Part shown: in pieces, positions 52,583 to 61,460 of the stretch
Layout: each line of letters starts with the position of its first letter
Numbering within the stretch: position 1 is the stretch's first letter
Assembly: GCF_001586275.1 (NCBI RefSeq)
Contig: NZ_CP014545.1
Location: 3,002,501-3,066,500, forward strand
Length of the DNA stretch: 64,000 bases
Source: Sphingorhabdus sp. M41
Lineage (GTDB): Bacteria > Pseudomonadota > Alphaproteobacteria > Sphingomonadales > Sphingomonadaceae
Direction: 5' to 3'
The notes under the pieces: model-generated
The model's database searches: none
The model's input: only the letters and a program-made list of their open reading frames with translations
What the model was told of the DNA's origin: nothing
Position numbers and translations under genes: made by a program

Positions 52583-53332
52583 TCAATTCTCCACATAGAT
52601 ATCCACAGGCACGGCCAAATCGGCAAATATCCGGCCGATCGGGGCCATGCTGGTCGCGCCCTGTTCGATCTCGTTTTCGAGCATCGTCTGGCTGGCGGCA
52701 CCCTTCAGCAGAACCACCACGGTCCGCGCTTCGCAAATCGCGGCCTTGGTGATCGTCACCAGCGGCGTGTCGCCATCATCGGGGAGCAGGCCAACGGCGA
52801 TTTTCTCCGGCGGTCCGTCGAGCGCCTCTTCCATGTCGGCGCTTTCCATGATCCCGGCGGTGCTGCCGCTGGGGCCCATGCCGAGCATAACCAGATCCGG
52901 TGGCCATTTCGTGTCGCGCAGCCGTGCATCAGCAGCGGCTCCCGCCATGTGATAATCTTCATGCTCCGGTGCCAGTGGCAGCACGCGCGCACCCCGGGTC
53001 AGAAACAGTTGCGCCAGTTTCTTCACATGGCTGCGCGGGTCATCGAGCGGCACCAGCAGATCGTCAGTCGGGATGATCGTGACATATTTCCACTTGATCT
53101 GCTTTTCAGCCAGCGCTTCGAGCACCGGCATGGCTTCCTCACTGGCGGGCAAGGCCAGCAACGCATCGCCGCGCGCATCAAGAGCGCTCTCGATGATGAA
53201 CTGGATATCGCCAGCGACGGCATCGACCATCTCGGCGCGATCATCAAAATCCCACCATTCCAGCATGGACTCTTCCTCTTCCGGAAGGTCTTCCATGTCG
53301 AAATCTTCTAATGCGTCTTCGAGTTTGCTCAT
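52583..53332 (-). CDS. 6-phosphogluconolactonase-like protein with lost catalytic motifs
   Basis: The 249-residue protein follows the pattern of 6-phosphogluconolactonase: WWDFDDRAEMVDAVAGDIQF, ESALDARGDALLALP, IKWKYVTIIPTDDLLVPLDD and PDLVMLGMGPSGSTAGIM. In active enzymes the second block ends GGST and the last reads DGHTAS; here they read ASEE and PSGSTAG. The nucleotide or lactone-binding loop and the general base are thus missing. It may be an inactive paralogue with a regulatory or binding role. It sits at the upstream edge of the acyl-CoA synthetase unit, 127 bases away. The acidic N-terminus (DALEDFDMEDLPEEEESM) is unusual. Confidence 0.72.
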   Translation of the reverse strand: MSKLEDALEDFDMEDLPEEEESMLEWWDFDDRAEMVDAVAGDIQFIIESALDARGDALLALPASEEAMPVLEALAEKQIKWKYVTIIPTDDLLVPLDDPRSHVKKLAQLFLTRGARVLPLAPEHEDYHMAGAAADARLRDTKWPPDLVMLGMGPSGSTAGIMESADMEEALDGPPEKIAVGLLPDDGDTPLVTITKAAICEARTVVVLLKGAASQTMLENEIEQGATSMAPIGRIFADLAVPVDIYVEN

Positions 53333-53422
53333 TTTTCTGTCCGTCAGCCAAATTTTCTCGTGCTTCTAACCCGTGTTCCGGTCGAAACAAAGGTCAAACA
53401 TAAGATTTTTCCTTACGCTTCG

Positions 53423-53851
53423 CTAGTTCGCAGGTGGCCCGGCCGGTGGCTCGTCGAGCAACAGTGCCGATGGCCGCAATATGGTCAGCGAGGCGGGGGC
53501 CCCGCTCCCTTCCTCGCGCGCGCTGATATCGACCTGGATGAAACTCTGGTCTTCGGTCAGCTTGGCATCCTGCGCCCATTGCCACTGCCAGCCGCCATTT
53601 TCGACCGATCCGCTCTGTTCACCCAGCGCTGGCGGGCGCGGATCGGTGAGGATCTCGACAGCGCGGTTGCGCACCACCGATTGCGCGACAACGCGCATTT
53701 CCAATTCGGCAGCATTGTGAGTCGTAAAGGCCTGCAGCCGGATCAGGGCGAGCGCAGCGAGGCTGAAAACCGACAGCGCGACCAGCATCTCGATCAGCGT
53801 GAATCCGCGCTCCCCGGATCCGGCAACACGGCATTTCCGCAATCTGATCAT
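53423..53851 (-). CDS. gspI: type II secretion minor pseudopilin GspI-like
   Basis: The 142-residue protein has a prepilin peptidase site: GSGERGFTLIEMLVALSVFS, with G/F cleavage and Glu at position +5, followed by a hydrophobic helix. The remaining domain (VVAQSVVRNRAVEIL, WQWQWAQDAKL) is the small beta domain of GspI-type minor pseudopilins. It overlaps gspH by four bases (ATGA). No gspJ, gspK or other secretion genes are adjacent, and a lactonase-like gene follows. It could be a remnant of a moved secretion locus or work with components elsewhere. Confidence 0.82.
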   Translation of the reverse strand: MIRLRKCRVAGSGERGFTLIEMLVALSVFSLAALALIRLQAFTTHNAAELEMRVVAQSVVRNRAVEILTDPRPPALGEQSGSVENGGWQWQWAQDAKLTEDQSFIQVDISAREEGSGAPASLTILRPSALLLDEPPAGPPAN

Positions 53852-54327
53852 GGTGCCGCTCCAGCCAGCTTCACATCGCCCATCGGTGCAATCAGGATGC
53901 GACGGATTTGCTCATTGCCCCGCAAGACAAGCTCGGCCTGCTCGCTCGGCAGCCCCGTGCTTTCAAAGCTGATCATCATCGGCCCGGTCTCACCGGTTGC
54001 CGCAGTCACCCCGCTGGACCAGTCGGTCGACACAAACGGCTTGTCCTCGATCACCGCCCAATTGCCCTTGCGCCTTTCCAGAAAGCTGTAGCCGGAGGGC
54101 GTGACCTGCATCGCCATCGGCCGCGACTGCAAAATAGCATTGTCGCGCAGCGCTGCCGTGCGCGCCGCAAATCGCTGGGCATCTTCTTCAAGCGCGCTGC
54201 TTCCGCCCGGAAAGGAAAAGACGACAACCGACGCCATCAGTCCGATGATCAGCAGCACGACCATCAGTTCCACCAGAGTGAAGCCGGCTGTATGCTGAAA
54301 TCCGGTTGGAGTTTTCTGTCGGATCAT
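53848..54327 (-). CDS. gspH: type II secretion minor pseudopilin GspH-like
   Basis: The 159-residue protein has the prepilin site HTAGFTLVELMVVLLIIGLM with G/F cleavage and Glu at +5. The soluble domain (SSALEEDAQRFAARTAALRD, GYSFLERRKGNWAVI) fits GspH. It is the first gene of a pair with gspI and overlaps it by four bases. It is divergent from the enoyl-CoA hydratase gene 100 bases away. The missing partners of the pseudopilus tip (GspJ, GspK) are not in the window. Confidence 0.85.
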   Translation of the reverse strand: MIRQKTPTGFQHTAGFTLVELMVVLLIIGLMASVVVFSFPGGSSALEEDAQRFAARTAALRDNAILQSRPMAMQVTPSGYSFLERRKGNWAVIEDKPFVSTDWSSGVTAATGETGPMMISFESTGLPSEQAELVLRGNEQIRRILIAPMGDVKLAGAAP

Positions 54328-54430
54328 TTTCGTTCATTTAGCGAGTTGATCGGAGCGAGTCTTGCAGAATCCATTGTCGCCTGCAATGACAGTGGGATAA
54401 GAAAAGAAACGCTGGGAAAAGGAAATCTTG

Positions 54431-55228
54431 ATGTCTGATGTCGCTCTCTACGAGAAAAATGACCGCATCGTTACAATCACGCTGAACAAGCCGGAAACGC
54501 GCAACGCGCTGTCAAAAGATCTGTGCGAGGCCTTGGTCGATGCGATCAACAGGGCGGATGCGGATGAAGGGGTTAGTTGCGTCGTGCTCGCTGCCAACGG
54601 CAAGAGCTTCTCCTCCGGCGGCAATCTCCACGAGATCAAGGCGATGACGGCTGAACAGAAAATGACGCCGCTGGAAATCGAGAATTGGTACAAGACCGGC
54701 ATTCAGCGTATTCCGCTGGCTTTCTCGCAAATTTCCGTTCCGGTGATCGCCGCGGTCAACGGCCATGCCATTGGCGCCGGCAATGACCTGACCACCATGT
54801 GCGATATCCGTATTGCCGGTGAAGACGCGATATTTGCCGAAAGTTTCCTGCGCGTCGGCCTGATCCCCGGCGATGGCGGTGCATGGTTATTGCCCCGGAT
54901 TATCGGGCAGGCGCGCGCCAATCAGATGCTGTTTACCGGCGAATTTATCGATGCTGCCAAGGCGCTGAATTATGGCTTGGTGTCGGAAGTCGTGCCCAAC
55001 GAGACTTTGCTGAAACGCGCCTATGAACTGGCCGAAATGGTTGTCGGCCTGCCACCGCTGGCGATCCGCAAGACCAAGGAGCTGGTCCGCACCGCGCAAA
55101 GCGTGACGCTGAAGGAAAATCTCGATCAGGCCGCCTTGTTCCAGGGCGTTTTGCAGCAGCTCGACGATCACCAGGAAGCGATTGACGCCATACTCGAGAA
55201 GCGGAAGCCTGTATTCAAGGGGGCATGA
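54431..55228 (+). CDS. enoyl-CoA hydratase/isomerase family protein
   Basis: The 265-residue crotonase begins MSDVALYEKNDRIVTITLNK. AANGKSFSSGGNLHEIKAM gives the first oxyanion-hole segment, AAVNGHAIGAGNDLTTMCDI the second, and ESFLRVGLIPGDGGAWLLPR the catalytic region. The start at 54431 is preferred to a TTG one codon upstream. It is followed after one base by the alkylsulfatase gene, and a catabolic pair is implied. It probably hydrates an enoyl-CoA, but related enzymes isomerise or cleave rings. Confidence 0.92.
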   Translation: MSDVALYEKNDRIVTITLNKPETRNALSKDLCEALVDAINRADADEGVSCVVLAANGKSFSSGGNLHEIKAMTAEQKMTPLEIENWYKTGIQRIPLAFSQISVPVIAAVNGHAIGAGNDLTTMCDIRIAGEDAIFAESFLRVGLIPGDGGAWLLPRIIGQARANQMLFTGEFIDAAKALNYGLVSEVVPNETLLKRAYELAEMVVGLPPLAIRKTKELVRTAQSVTLKENLDQAALFQGVLQQLDDHQEAIDAILEKRKPVFKGA

Positions 55229-55229
55229 T

Positions 55230-57191
55230 ATGAAGAAAATTGCTATTTCAATATTGGCCCTTGCCTCGGCCAATGCAGCGCAAGCCCAACCAGTCGCGGG
55301 GATCGCGACGGACTCTACCAGGGCTGCCAATGCCGAAGTCGCTGCAAGTCTGCCGATCGCCGACCAGACAGATTTTGAAAATGCCAAGCGCGGCTTTCTG
55401 GCCAAGATCGCGGAAGACAAGATTCTCAACGAAGACGGTTCCGTTGCCTGGGATTCGCGCCAGTTTGATTTTATCAAGGGCGCCGCCCCCGACACCGTGA
55501 ACCCCTCGCTCTGGCGACAGGCGAAGCTCAACAGCATTCACGGCCTGTTCGAGGTCGTGCCCGGAATTTACCAGATTCGCGGCTATGATCTCGCGCAGAT
55601 GACATTGATTGCGGGCAAGAGCGGCTGGATCATCGTCGACCCGCTGACCACGCCTGCACCGGCCAAGGCTGGTCTGGCGCTCGCGAACAAGACATTGGGC
55701 GAACGGCCCGTTGTCGCCGTGATCTTCACCCATAGCCATGGCGACCATTTTGGCGGTGTTGCCGGGGTCGCATCTGCCGAGGATATCCAGTCGGGCAAGA
55801 TCGAGATCATTGCGCCGCATGGCTGGCTGGCCGAATCGATCGGCGAAAGCGTGATTGCCGGAACCGCGATGAACCGGCGGGTGCAATTTCAATTCGGAAC
55901 CGCCTTGCCGGTTGGTACGACCGGCCATGTCGGCGGCGGTCTGGGCCAGAAATTGTCGAGCGGGGACGTTGCCCTTATGCCGCCAACCCGATCAATCAGC
56001 AAGAATGGCGAGACGCTGACGATCGACGGGATCAGCTTTGACTTCATGGACGCGAGCGAGACCGAAGCGCCGGCAGAGCTGGTCTTCTACCTGCCGCAAT
56101 ATAAGGCGCTGCACACCGCAGAAGTGGTGACCCGCACTTTCCACAATGTCCTGACTCCACGCGGCGCACTGGTCCGCGATACGCTGAAATGGAGCAAGGT
56201 GATCGATAATATGCTCGCCAAATATGGCGCAAGTTCGGACACCATGCTGGCCTCCCATCACTGGCCGACATGGGGTAGCGACAATGTCCAGCAAGCGCTG
56301 AAGAACCAGCGCGGCATCTATCGCTATGTCCATGACCAGACCATGCGTCAGGCCAATCAGGGCGCCACGATGCACGAGATTGCCGAGAATATCGGCGAAC
56401 CGGATTTCGCCAGGACCGATTTTGGCGTGCGCGACTATTACGGGACGCTCAACCACAACAGCAAGGCGGTCTATCAACGCTATTTCGGCTGGTGGGATGC
56501 GGTGCCGGCCCATTATCATGAACTGCCGCCGGTGGAAGCCTCGAAAAAATATGTCGCGGCGATGGGCGGAGCCAGGAAGGCGCTGGCGGTCGGCAAGAAA
56601 GCCTTTGCCGCCGGTGACTATCGCTGGGCGGCCACCGTCTTCAACCATCTGGTCTTCGCCGATTCGGCGGATGAAACGGCTAGAAAATGGCTGGCCTCTA
56701 CCTATGAACAGCTTGGTTTTCAAACCGAAGCCGGAACTTGGCGGAACATCTATCTGGTCGGCGCAAAGGAGCTGCGCGAAGGCAATAACGTCAAGAATCC
56801 GATCAGCACGGCCAATGCCAAGGTGCTCAGCGGCATCCCGGCAGTGGACCTGTTCGACGCCATGGCCACCCGCTTCAATCCGGCCAAGATGCAGGGCGAT
56901 GGCGGCATCATCCGCTTCTGGTTCCCGGACCGGAAAGAGGCGGTCAGCATCGACCTCAGCAAGAGTGTGATGTTCCCGCGCGGCGAAAATTATGACATCA
57001 CGGCAGTCGGATCAGATACGCAGATCACGATCAGCAGGGCCCTGTTCACCAAATTGCTGATGCGCCAGGCCAAGCCGCTGGAACTGATCCAGAATAAGGA
57101 AATGACAATCAGTGGCAATGCGGCCTTAATGGCAGCTATGTTCGGTGCGCTGGATGAGGTAAGTTCGCAATTTGATATTGTGACGCCGTGA
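55230..57191 (+). CDS. alkylsulfatase (SdsA1-type, MBL fold)
   Basis: The 653-residue protein has a signal peptide (MKKIAISILALASANAAQA) and is exported. The zinc motif is FTHSHGDHFGGVAGV (HxHxDH) near residue 170, and the dimerisation block TLNHNSKAVYQRYFGWWDAV and the C-terminal SCP2-like domain (residues about 530-650, QGDGGIIRFWFPDRKEAVSI) complete the SdsA1 architecture. SdsA1 splits alkyl sulfates such as SDS into alcohol and sulfate. It starts one base after the crotonase gene, so it probably frees a fatty or branched alcohol that enters the neighbouring oxidation pathway. Confidence 0.9.
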   Translation: MKKIAISILALASANAAQAQPVAGIATDSTRAANAEVAASLPIADQTDFENAKRGFLAKIAEDKILNEDGSVAWDSRQFDFIKGAAPDTVNPSLWRQAKLNSIHGLFEVVPGIYQIRGYDLAQMTLIAGKSGWIIVDPLTTPAPAKAGLALANKTLGERPVVAVIFTHSHGDHFGGVAGVASAEDIQSGKIEIIAPHGWLAESIGESVIAGTAMNRRVQFQFGTALPVGTTGHVGGGLGQKLSSGDVALMPPTRSISKNGETLTIDGISFDFMDASETEAPAELVFYLPQYKALHTAEVVTRTFHNVLTPRGALVRDTLKWSKVIDNMLAKYGASSDTMLASHHWPTWGSDNVQQALKNQRGIYRYVHDQTMRQANQGATMHEIAENIGEPDFARTDFGVRDYYGTLNHNSKAVYQRYFGWWDAVPAHYHELPPVEASKKYVAAMGGARKALAVGKKAFAAGDYRWAATVFNHLVFADSADETARKWLASTYEQLGFQTEAGTWRNIYLVGAKELREGNNVKNPISTANAKVLSGIPAVDLFDAMATRFNPAKMQGDGGIIRFWFPDRKEAVSIDLSKSVMFPRGENYDITAVGSDTQITISRALFTKLLMRQAKPLELIQNKEMTISGNAALMAAMFGALDEVSSQFDIVTP

Positions 57192-57212
57192 CCATCGGGG
57201 GACAGACCATAT

Positions 57213-57276
57213 CCGTTTGTGCTGAGCCTGTCGAAGCACCTTGCCAGGTGCCCTTCAACAGGCTCAGGGCGAACGG
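57213..57276. repeat. palindromic repeat, family B copy 3
   Basis: Starts CCGTTTGTGCTGAGCCTGTCGA and ends CAGGCTCAGGGCGAACGG, pairing GAGCCTGTCGAAG with CTTCAACAGGCTC. It lies between the alkylsulfatase and the next acyl-CoA dehydrogenase. Confidence 0.75.
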
Positions 57277-57299
57277 CAAGAGTAACAAAGGCCCAAGAC

Positions 57300-58454
57300 A
57301 TGCAAAGATTTAACTTTCCCGTTGTCCAGCCCGATCCGGCGCTCGAAGAGTTGCGCAGCGAATTGCAGGCCTTCCTGAAAGAAGAGCGCGAAGCCGGGAA
57401 TTATCGGCCGGAACCGGAATGCTGGATGGCTTCTGCCGATCCGGAATTCTCGAAAAAAATGGGCAAGCGCGGCTGGATCGGCCTGACCTGGTCGAGCCAA
57501 TATGGCGGTCACGACAAGAGCGCGCTCGAACGCTATATCGTCACCGAGGAAACCTTGCGTTCCGGCGCGCCCGTGGGTGCCCACTGGATCGCCGATCGCC
57601 AGCACGCGCCGATGCTGCTCGCCCACGGTACCGAGGAACAGAAGCTCGATATCCTGCCGCGCATTGCTGCGGGGGAATGTTATTTCGCCATCGGCCTCAG
57701 CGAGCCGGGCGCGGGTTCCGATCTTGCCAATGTCAAAACCAGAGCCGAGAAAGTCGCTGACGGCTGGAAGATAAACGGTCAGAAAATCTGGTCGTCCGGC
57801 GCGCATATCTCGCATTATATGGTCGCTCTGCTGCGCACCTCACCAGCCGATGGCCGCAACCGCCATGTCGGCCTGTCGCAGATCATGATCGATCTCAGCC
57901 TGCCCGGCGTCACGATCAAGCCGATTGTCGACCTGTCGGGCGATGCCCATTTCAACGAAGTCTATTTCGAGGATGTGATCGTTCCCGACGACTGCCTGCT
58001 CGGCGAAGAGGGCGGCGGCTGGGCGCAGGTGACCGGCGAACTGGCGATGGAACGATCCGGGCCGGAACGATTCCTGTCGAGCTATATCACGCTGGAAACC
58101 GCGCTGTGGCAGTTGAGCGACAAGATGGGATCGGATTCCCATGCCCGCCTCGGCAAGCTGATCGCCAATCTGAGCACGCTGAAGGGCATGTCCTGGGGCA
58201 TTGCCAATCTGCTCAGCCAGGGCGTATCGCCGGAAACAGAGGCCGCACTGGTCAAGGATCTTGGCAACCGGCTGGAAAATGACCTGACCCAGCAGGTCCG
58301 CGCGATGCTCAACGACCTGCCCGCCGAAGACTGGAGCCCGGACATGCGCCGGATCATGAATATCGGCGTGCTACGCTCCCCGCCCAACACCTTGCGCGGC
58401 GGCACCACCGAGGTCATGCGCGGGATCACCGCGCGGCAATTGGGGCTGAGATGA
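57300..58454 (+). CDS. acyl-CoA dehydrogenase, partner subunit (GGTTE half), second pair
   Basis: The 384-residue protein starts MQRFNFPVVQPDPALEELRS, chosen because codons upstream lie in the repeat. AIGLSEPGAGSDLANVKTRA, INGQKIWSSGAHISHYMVAL and LRGGTTEVMRGITARQLGL are acyl-CoA dehydrogenase blocks. It has the GGTxE tail but no HGxMGYT block, which its downstream neighbour has. The pair is separated by a family B repeat of 71 bases. This resembles the FadE pairs of steroid degradation, and the substrate may be a large CoA ester. Confidence 0.9.
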   Translation: MQRFNFPVVQPDPALEELRSELQAFLKEEREAGNYRPEPECWMASADPEFSKKMGKRGWIGLTWSSQYGGHDKSALERYIVTEETLRSGAPVGAHWIADRQHAPMLLAHGTEEQKLDILPRIAAGECYFAIGLSEPGAGSDLANVKTRAEKVADGWKINGQKIWSSGAHISHYMVALLRTSPADGRNRHVGLSQIMIDLSLPGVTIKPIVDLSGDAHFNEVYFEDVIVPDDCLLGEEGGGWAQVTGELAMERSGPERFLSSYITLETALWQLSDKMGSDSHARLGKLIANLSTLKGMSWGIANLLSQGVSPETEAALVKDLGNRLENDLTQQVRAMLNDLPAEDWSPDMRRIMNIGVLRSPPNTLRGGTTEVMRGITARQLGLR

Positions 58455-58477
58455 TGTCAGAGCCCATGCATATCACA

Positions 58478-58548
58478 CCGTTCGTCCTGAGCCTGTCGAA
58501 GGACCACCACCGGCAAGAGCCGCACTTCGACAAGCTCAGTGCGAACGG
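58478..58548. repeat. palindromic repeat, family B copy 4
   Basis: Starts CCGTTCGTCCTGAGCCTGTCGAAG and ends CTTCGACAAGCTCAGTGCGAACGG, so both ends pair over about 20 bases. It lies between the two subunits of the second acyl-CoA dehydrogenase pair. Confidence 0.78.
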
Positions 58549-58572
58549 TTCTATTCAAGGCAAGCTGTTACC

Positions 58573-59616
58573 ATGATAAACACCGAAGGCATGGTCGCCG
58601 AAACGGCCACGAAAATCTACACCGATCTGTGCGCACGCGAAGTCCCACACGAAGCCGAAGCGGGGAAATATCCGCAGGCATTGTGGGACGCGCTGACCGA
58701 AAATGGCCTGCCGCTGGCGTGGGTCAGCGAAGCCAATGGCGGCTTTGGCGCGGATTATGACGAGACATTCGGTGCGATCTGGGCTTCGGCGCAGGCGGCG
58801 TCTCCGGTGCCTTTCGCCGAGACGCTGATCGCCAACTGGATGCTCGACCGGGCGGGACTGGCACCGGCCGATGGCAGCGCCAGCTTTGCGCTTAGCGGCC
58901 ACACGCCGAGCGCCGACATTCCTTTTGGCATGCACGCCGACAAGATTGTCCTGTTCGACGAGGCGCATCACGAAATTTCGCTGTTCGACAACCGCGCCGC
59001 CGTCCGCTCGCCGGAAGAATCCTTGTCACCCGATGGCATGACGCAGTTCATATTTTCCGGCCATGTGGTGGAGCAATCGGCCAAGACCGATATTTCCCGC
59101 CGGGCGATAGAAGCGCTGATCCTGACGGTACGTGCCGTGCAAATGGCAGCGGCGATGGAGACGGCCCTCAACCTTTCCATCGATTATGTTTGCCAGCGCG
59201 AGCAATTCGGCAGGCCCCTGTCGAAATTCCAGGCGATCCAGCAGCAACTGGCGGTCGCGGCTTCCGAATGCGCGGCTGCAACCATGGCCGCCACACAGGC
59301 GGCCAGCGCTATCGCCCGCCACGCCGATGATCCGGAACAGGCCTGGCACGAGGCGGTCATCGCCAAGGTTCAGATCGGCCATAGCGTCGAAGCGGTCACC
59401 GAGCCCTTCCATCAGGTGCACGGTGCGATGGGCTATACGCAGGAATATGATCTGCACCATTATACCCGCCGTCTGTGGGCGTGGCGCGACGCGCTGGGCA
59501 ATGAATTTCACTGGTCAAAGCGACTGGGTGAAGAGCTTGCCCTAACGTCACCCGATCAAATCTGGAAAGGCGTCACAACAGGCGACTGGACGGGCGGCAA
59601 AGTGGTTGCTAGTTAA
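58573..59616 (+). CDS. acyl-CoA dehydrogenase, partner subunit (HGAMGYT half), second pair
   Basis: The 347-residue protein has the C-terminal FAD-side block HQVHGAMGYTQEYDLHHYTRRLW and LSIDYVCQREQFGRPLSKFQ, but lacks the GGTTE tail of its partner. The N-terminal helical domain starts MINTEGMVAETATKIYTDL. It is shorter than classic homotetrameric enzymes, as usual for beta-type subunits. The last codons overlap the TTAA-type site of the following gene. Together with the gene at 57300 it probably forms an alpha2beta2 enzyme. Confidence 0.87.
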   Translation: MINTEGMVAETATKIYTDLCAREVPHEAEAGKYPQALWDALTENGLPLAWVSEANGGFGADYDETFGAIWASAQAASPVPFAETLIANWMLDRAGLAPADGSASFALSGHTPSADIPFGMHADKIVLFDEAHHEISLFDNRAAVRSPEESLSPDGMTQFIFSGHVVEQSAKTDISRRAIEALILTVRAVQMAAAMETALNLSIDYVCQREQFGRPLSKFQAIQQQLAVAASECAAATMAATQAASAIARHADDPEQAWHEAVIAKVQIGHSVEAVTEPFHQVHGAMGYTQEYDLHHYTRRLWAWRDALGNEFHWSKRLGEELALTSPDQIWKGVTTGDWTGGKVVAS

Positions 59617-59628
59617 TCGCGCAATTAA
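59613..59628. promoter_or_regulatory. TTAA-type palindromic operator, site 4
   Basis: TTAATCGCGCAATTAA overlaps the stop codon of the upstream acyl-CoA dehydrogenase and lies about 60 bases ahead of the next gene's ATG (59688). It shares TTAATCGC with site 3. Confidence 0.55.
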
Positions 59629-59687
59629 GATGATTCCCGGATGGAGCAACTATGCTTCCAATCCTTCCAAAGACAGGAGCATATTCC

Positions 59688-60665
59688 ATGAAAACACGCA
59701 TCACTGAGCTTTTCGGCATCGAACATCCGATCATCCAGGGCGGCATGCATTATGTGGGATTTGCCGAACTGGCCGCAGCCGTGTCCAACGCCGGCGGACT
59801 CGGTATCATTACCGCATTGACCCAGCCTTCTGCTGCGGCTCTGGCCGATGAAATCGCCAAATGCCGGGATATGACCGACAAGCCATTCGGCGTGAACCTG
59901 ACCTTCCTGCCGGTCGTCAACGCGCCCGACTATGAGGGCATGGTCAAGGCGATCATCGAAGGCGGCGTCAAGGTCGTGGAAACCGCCGGCAACAATCCGG
60001 TCCAGGTGCTTCCTGCGTTGCATGATGCAGGGATCAAGGTAATTCATAAATGTACCGCTGTTCGCCACGCGCTGAAAGCCCAGAGCATCGGCTGTGACGC
60101 GGTTTCCGTCGACGGTTTCGAATGCGGTGGCCACCCCGGCGAAGACGATATTCCGAACATGATTCTACTGCCGCGTGCTGCCGATGAACTGGATATTCCA
60201 TTCGTTTCCTCCGGCGGTCAGGCCGATGGCCGCAGCCTGGTTGCCTCGCTCGCGATGGGCGCAGAAGGCATGAATATGGGCACGCGCTTCATCGCCACCA
60301 AGGAAGCACCGGTGCACCAGAATGTGAAGGATGCGATCGTCGCCGCCAGCGAACTGGACACCCGTCTCGTGATGCGGCCCCTGCGCAACACCGAACGGGT
60401 GCTGACCAACCCGGCGGTCGAACGGCTGCTCGAAATCGAGAAAGAGAAAGGCGCCGACCTGCAATTCTCCGACGTTATCGAGCAAGTCGCGGGCGTCTAT
60501 CCGAAGATTATGATGGAAGGCACAATGGATGCCGGTGCCTGGAGCTGCGGCATGGTCGCCGGCCTGATCAACGATATCCCGACCTGTCAGGAACTGATCG
60601 ACCGGATCATGGCCGAAGCCGACCAGATCATCAATCAGCGGCTCAAGCGCTTCATAGCCAATTGA
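59688..60665 (+). CDS. NAD(P)H-dependent flavin oxidoreductase (nitronate monooxygenase family, IpdC-like)
   Basis: The 325-residue protein is a TIM-barrel FMN enzyme. PIIQGGMHYVGFAELAAAVS and GGLGIITALTQPS are the N-terminal family blocks, SVDGFECGGHPGEDD the central one, and MGAEGMNMGTRFIATKEAP the FMN-phosphate region. Start at 59688 has CAGGAG eight bases upstream. In Mycobacterium and proteobacterial steroid degraders, IpdC of this family acts on C/D-ring CoA esters together with SDR IpdF; here an SDR gene follows with a four-base overlap (TTGA). An ordinary nitronate monooxygenase is the alternative. Confidence 0.86.
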   Translation: MKTRITELFGIEHPIIQGGMHYVGFAELAAAVSNAGGLGIITALTQPSAAALADEIAKCRDMTDKPFGVNLTFLPVVNAPDYEGMVKAIIEGGVKVVETAGNNPVQVLPALHDAGIKVIHKCTAVRHALKAQSIGCDAVSVDGFECGGHPGEDDIPNMILLPRAADELDIPFVSSGGQADGRSLVASLAMGAEGMNMGTRFIATKEAPVHQNVKDAIVAASELDTRLVMRPLRNTERVLTNPAVERLLEIEKEKGADLQFSDVIEQVAGVYPKIMMEGTMDAGAWSCGMVAGLINDIPTCQELIDRIMAEADQIINQRLKRFIAN

Positions 60666-61453
60666 TCTTGGAGCCATATCAGGTTCTCAGCCGCTCCATC
60701 GCCGGCAGGGTCGCCATCATCACCGGTGCGGCCAGAGGCATGGGACGGGCCACTGCCCATCTCTTCGCATCAGAAGGCGCGCATGTCGCGGTCACCGATC
60801 TCGATCAGGCAAAATGCGATGCCGTGGTCAGGGAAATCGCCGCAGCGGGATATGGCGGCAGCGCCAGTGCCTGGCCGCTGGATGTCAGTGATCCGGACGC
60901 GATCAAACGGGTCGTCGGTGCCATCGCCGACAATTTTGGCGCGATTGATATTCTCGTCAACAATGCCGGCTTCGCGATCCCCGCCGACATCGCGGCGGAA
61001 AGTTATGAAGACAGCTGGGCGCCAACAATGGCGGTCATGCTTACAGCGCACCAGCGGATGATACGGGCGGCATTGCCCCATCTTCGCAAGGCGGAACATC
61101 CCCGGATCGTCAACATCGCGTCCACCGAGGGCCTCGGAGCGACACCGGGCAACAGCCCTTATGCTGCTGCCAAACACGGCGTGATCGGCTTGACCCGTGG
61201 CCTTGCCGTAGACCTCGGCCGAGATGGCATCACCGTCAACTGCGTCTGCCCCGGACCGGTCCGCACCGGTATCACCGATGCGATTTCCGAAGAGCACAAG
61301 ACCATTTATGCCAAGCGACGCGTGCCGCTGCGGCGCTATGCCATTCCGGAAGAGGTCGCGCATATAACATTATCCTGTGTCCTGCCCTCGGCAAGTTTTC
61401 TGACCGGTGCGGTCATCCCGGTCGATGGCGGATTAACCATCAAGAACGCCTGA
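60662..61453 (+). CDS. SDR family oxidoreductase, IpdF-like position
   Basis: The 263-residue classical SDR starts with TTG inside the stop of the upstream gene (TTGA overlap). Motifs are TGAARGMGRATAHLFASEG, NNAGFAIPADIAAES, catalytic Ser in NIASTEGLGA and Tyr/Lys in SPYAAAKHGVIGLTRG. CPGPVRTGITDAI and TGAVIPVDGGLTI close the domain. It probably oxidises a hydroxyl of a CoA ester. Coupling with the flavin oxidoreductase suggests consecutive steps. A terminator hairpin follows 8 bases after its stop. Confidence 0.92.
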   Translation: MILEPYQVLSRSIAGRVAIITGAARGMGRATAHLFASEGAHVAVTDLDQAKCDAVVREIAAAGYGGSASAWPLDVSDPDAIKRVVGAIADNFGAIDILVNNAGFAIPADIAAESYEDSWAPTMAVMLTAHQRMIRAALPHLRKAEHPRIVNIASTEGLGATPGNSPYAAAKHGVIGLTRGLAVDLGRDGITVNCVCPGPVRTGITDAISEEHKTIYAKRRVPLRRYAIPEEVAHITLSCVLPSASFLTGAVIPVDGGLTIKNA

Positions 61454-61460
61454 AACCAAA

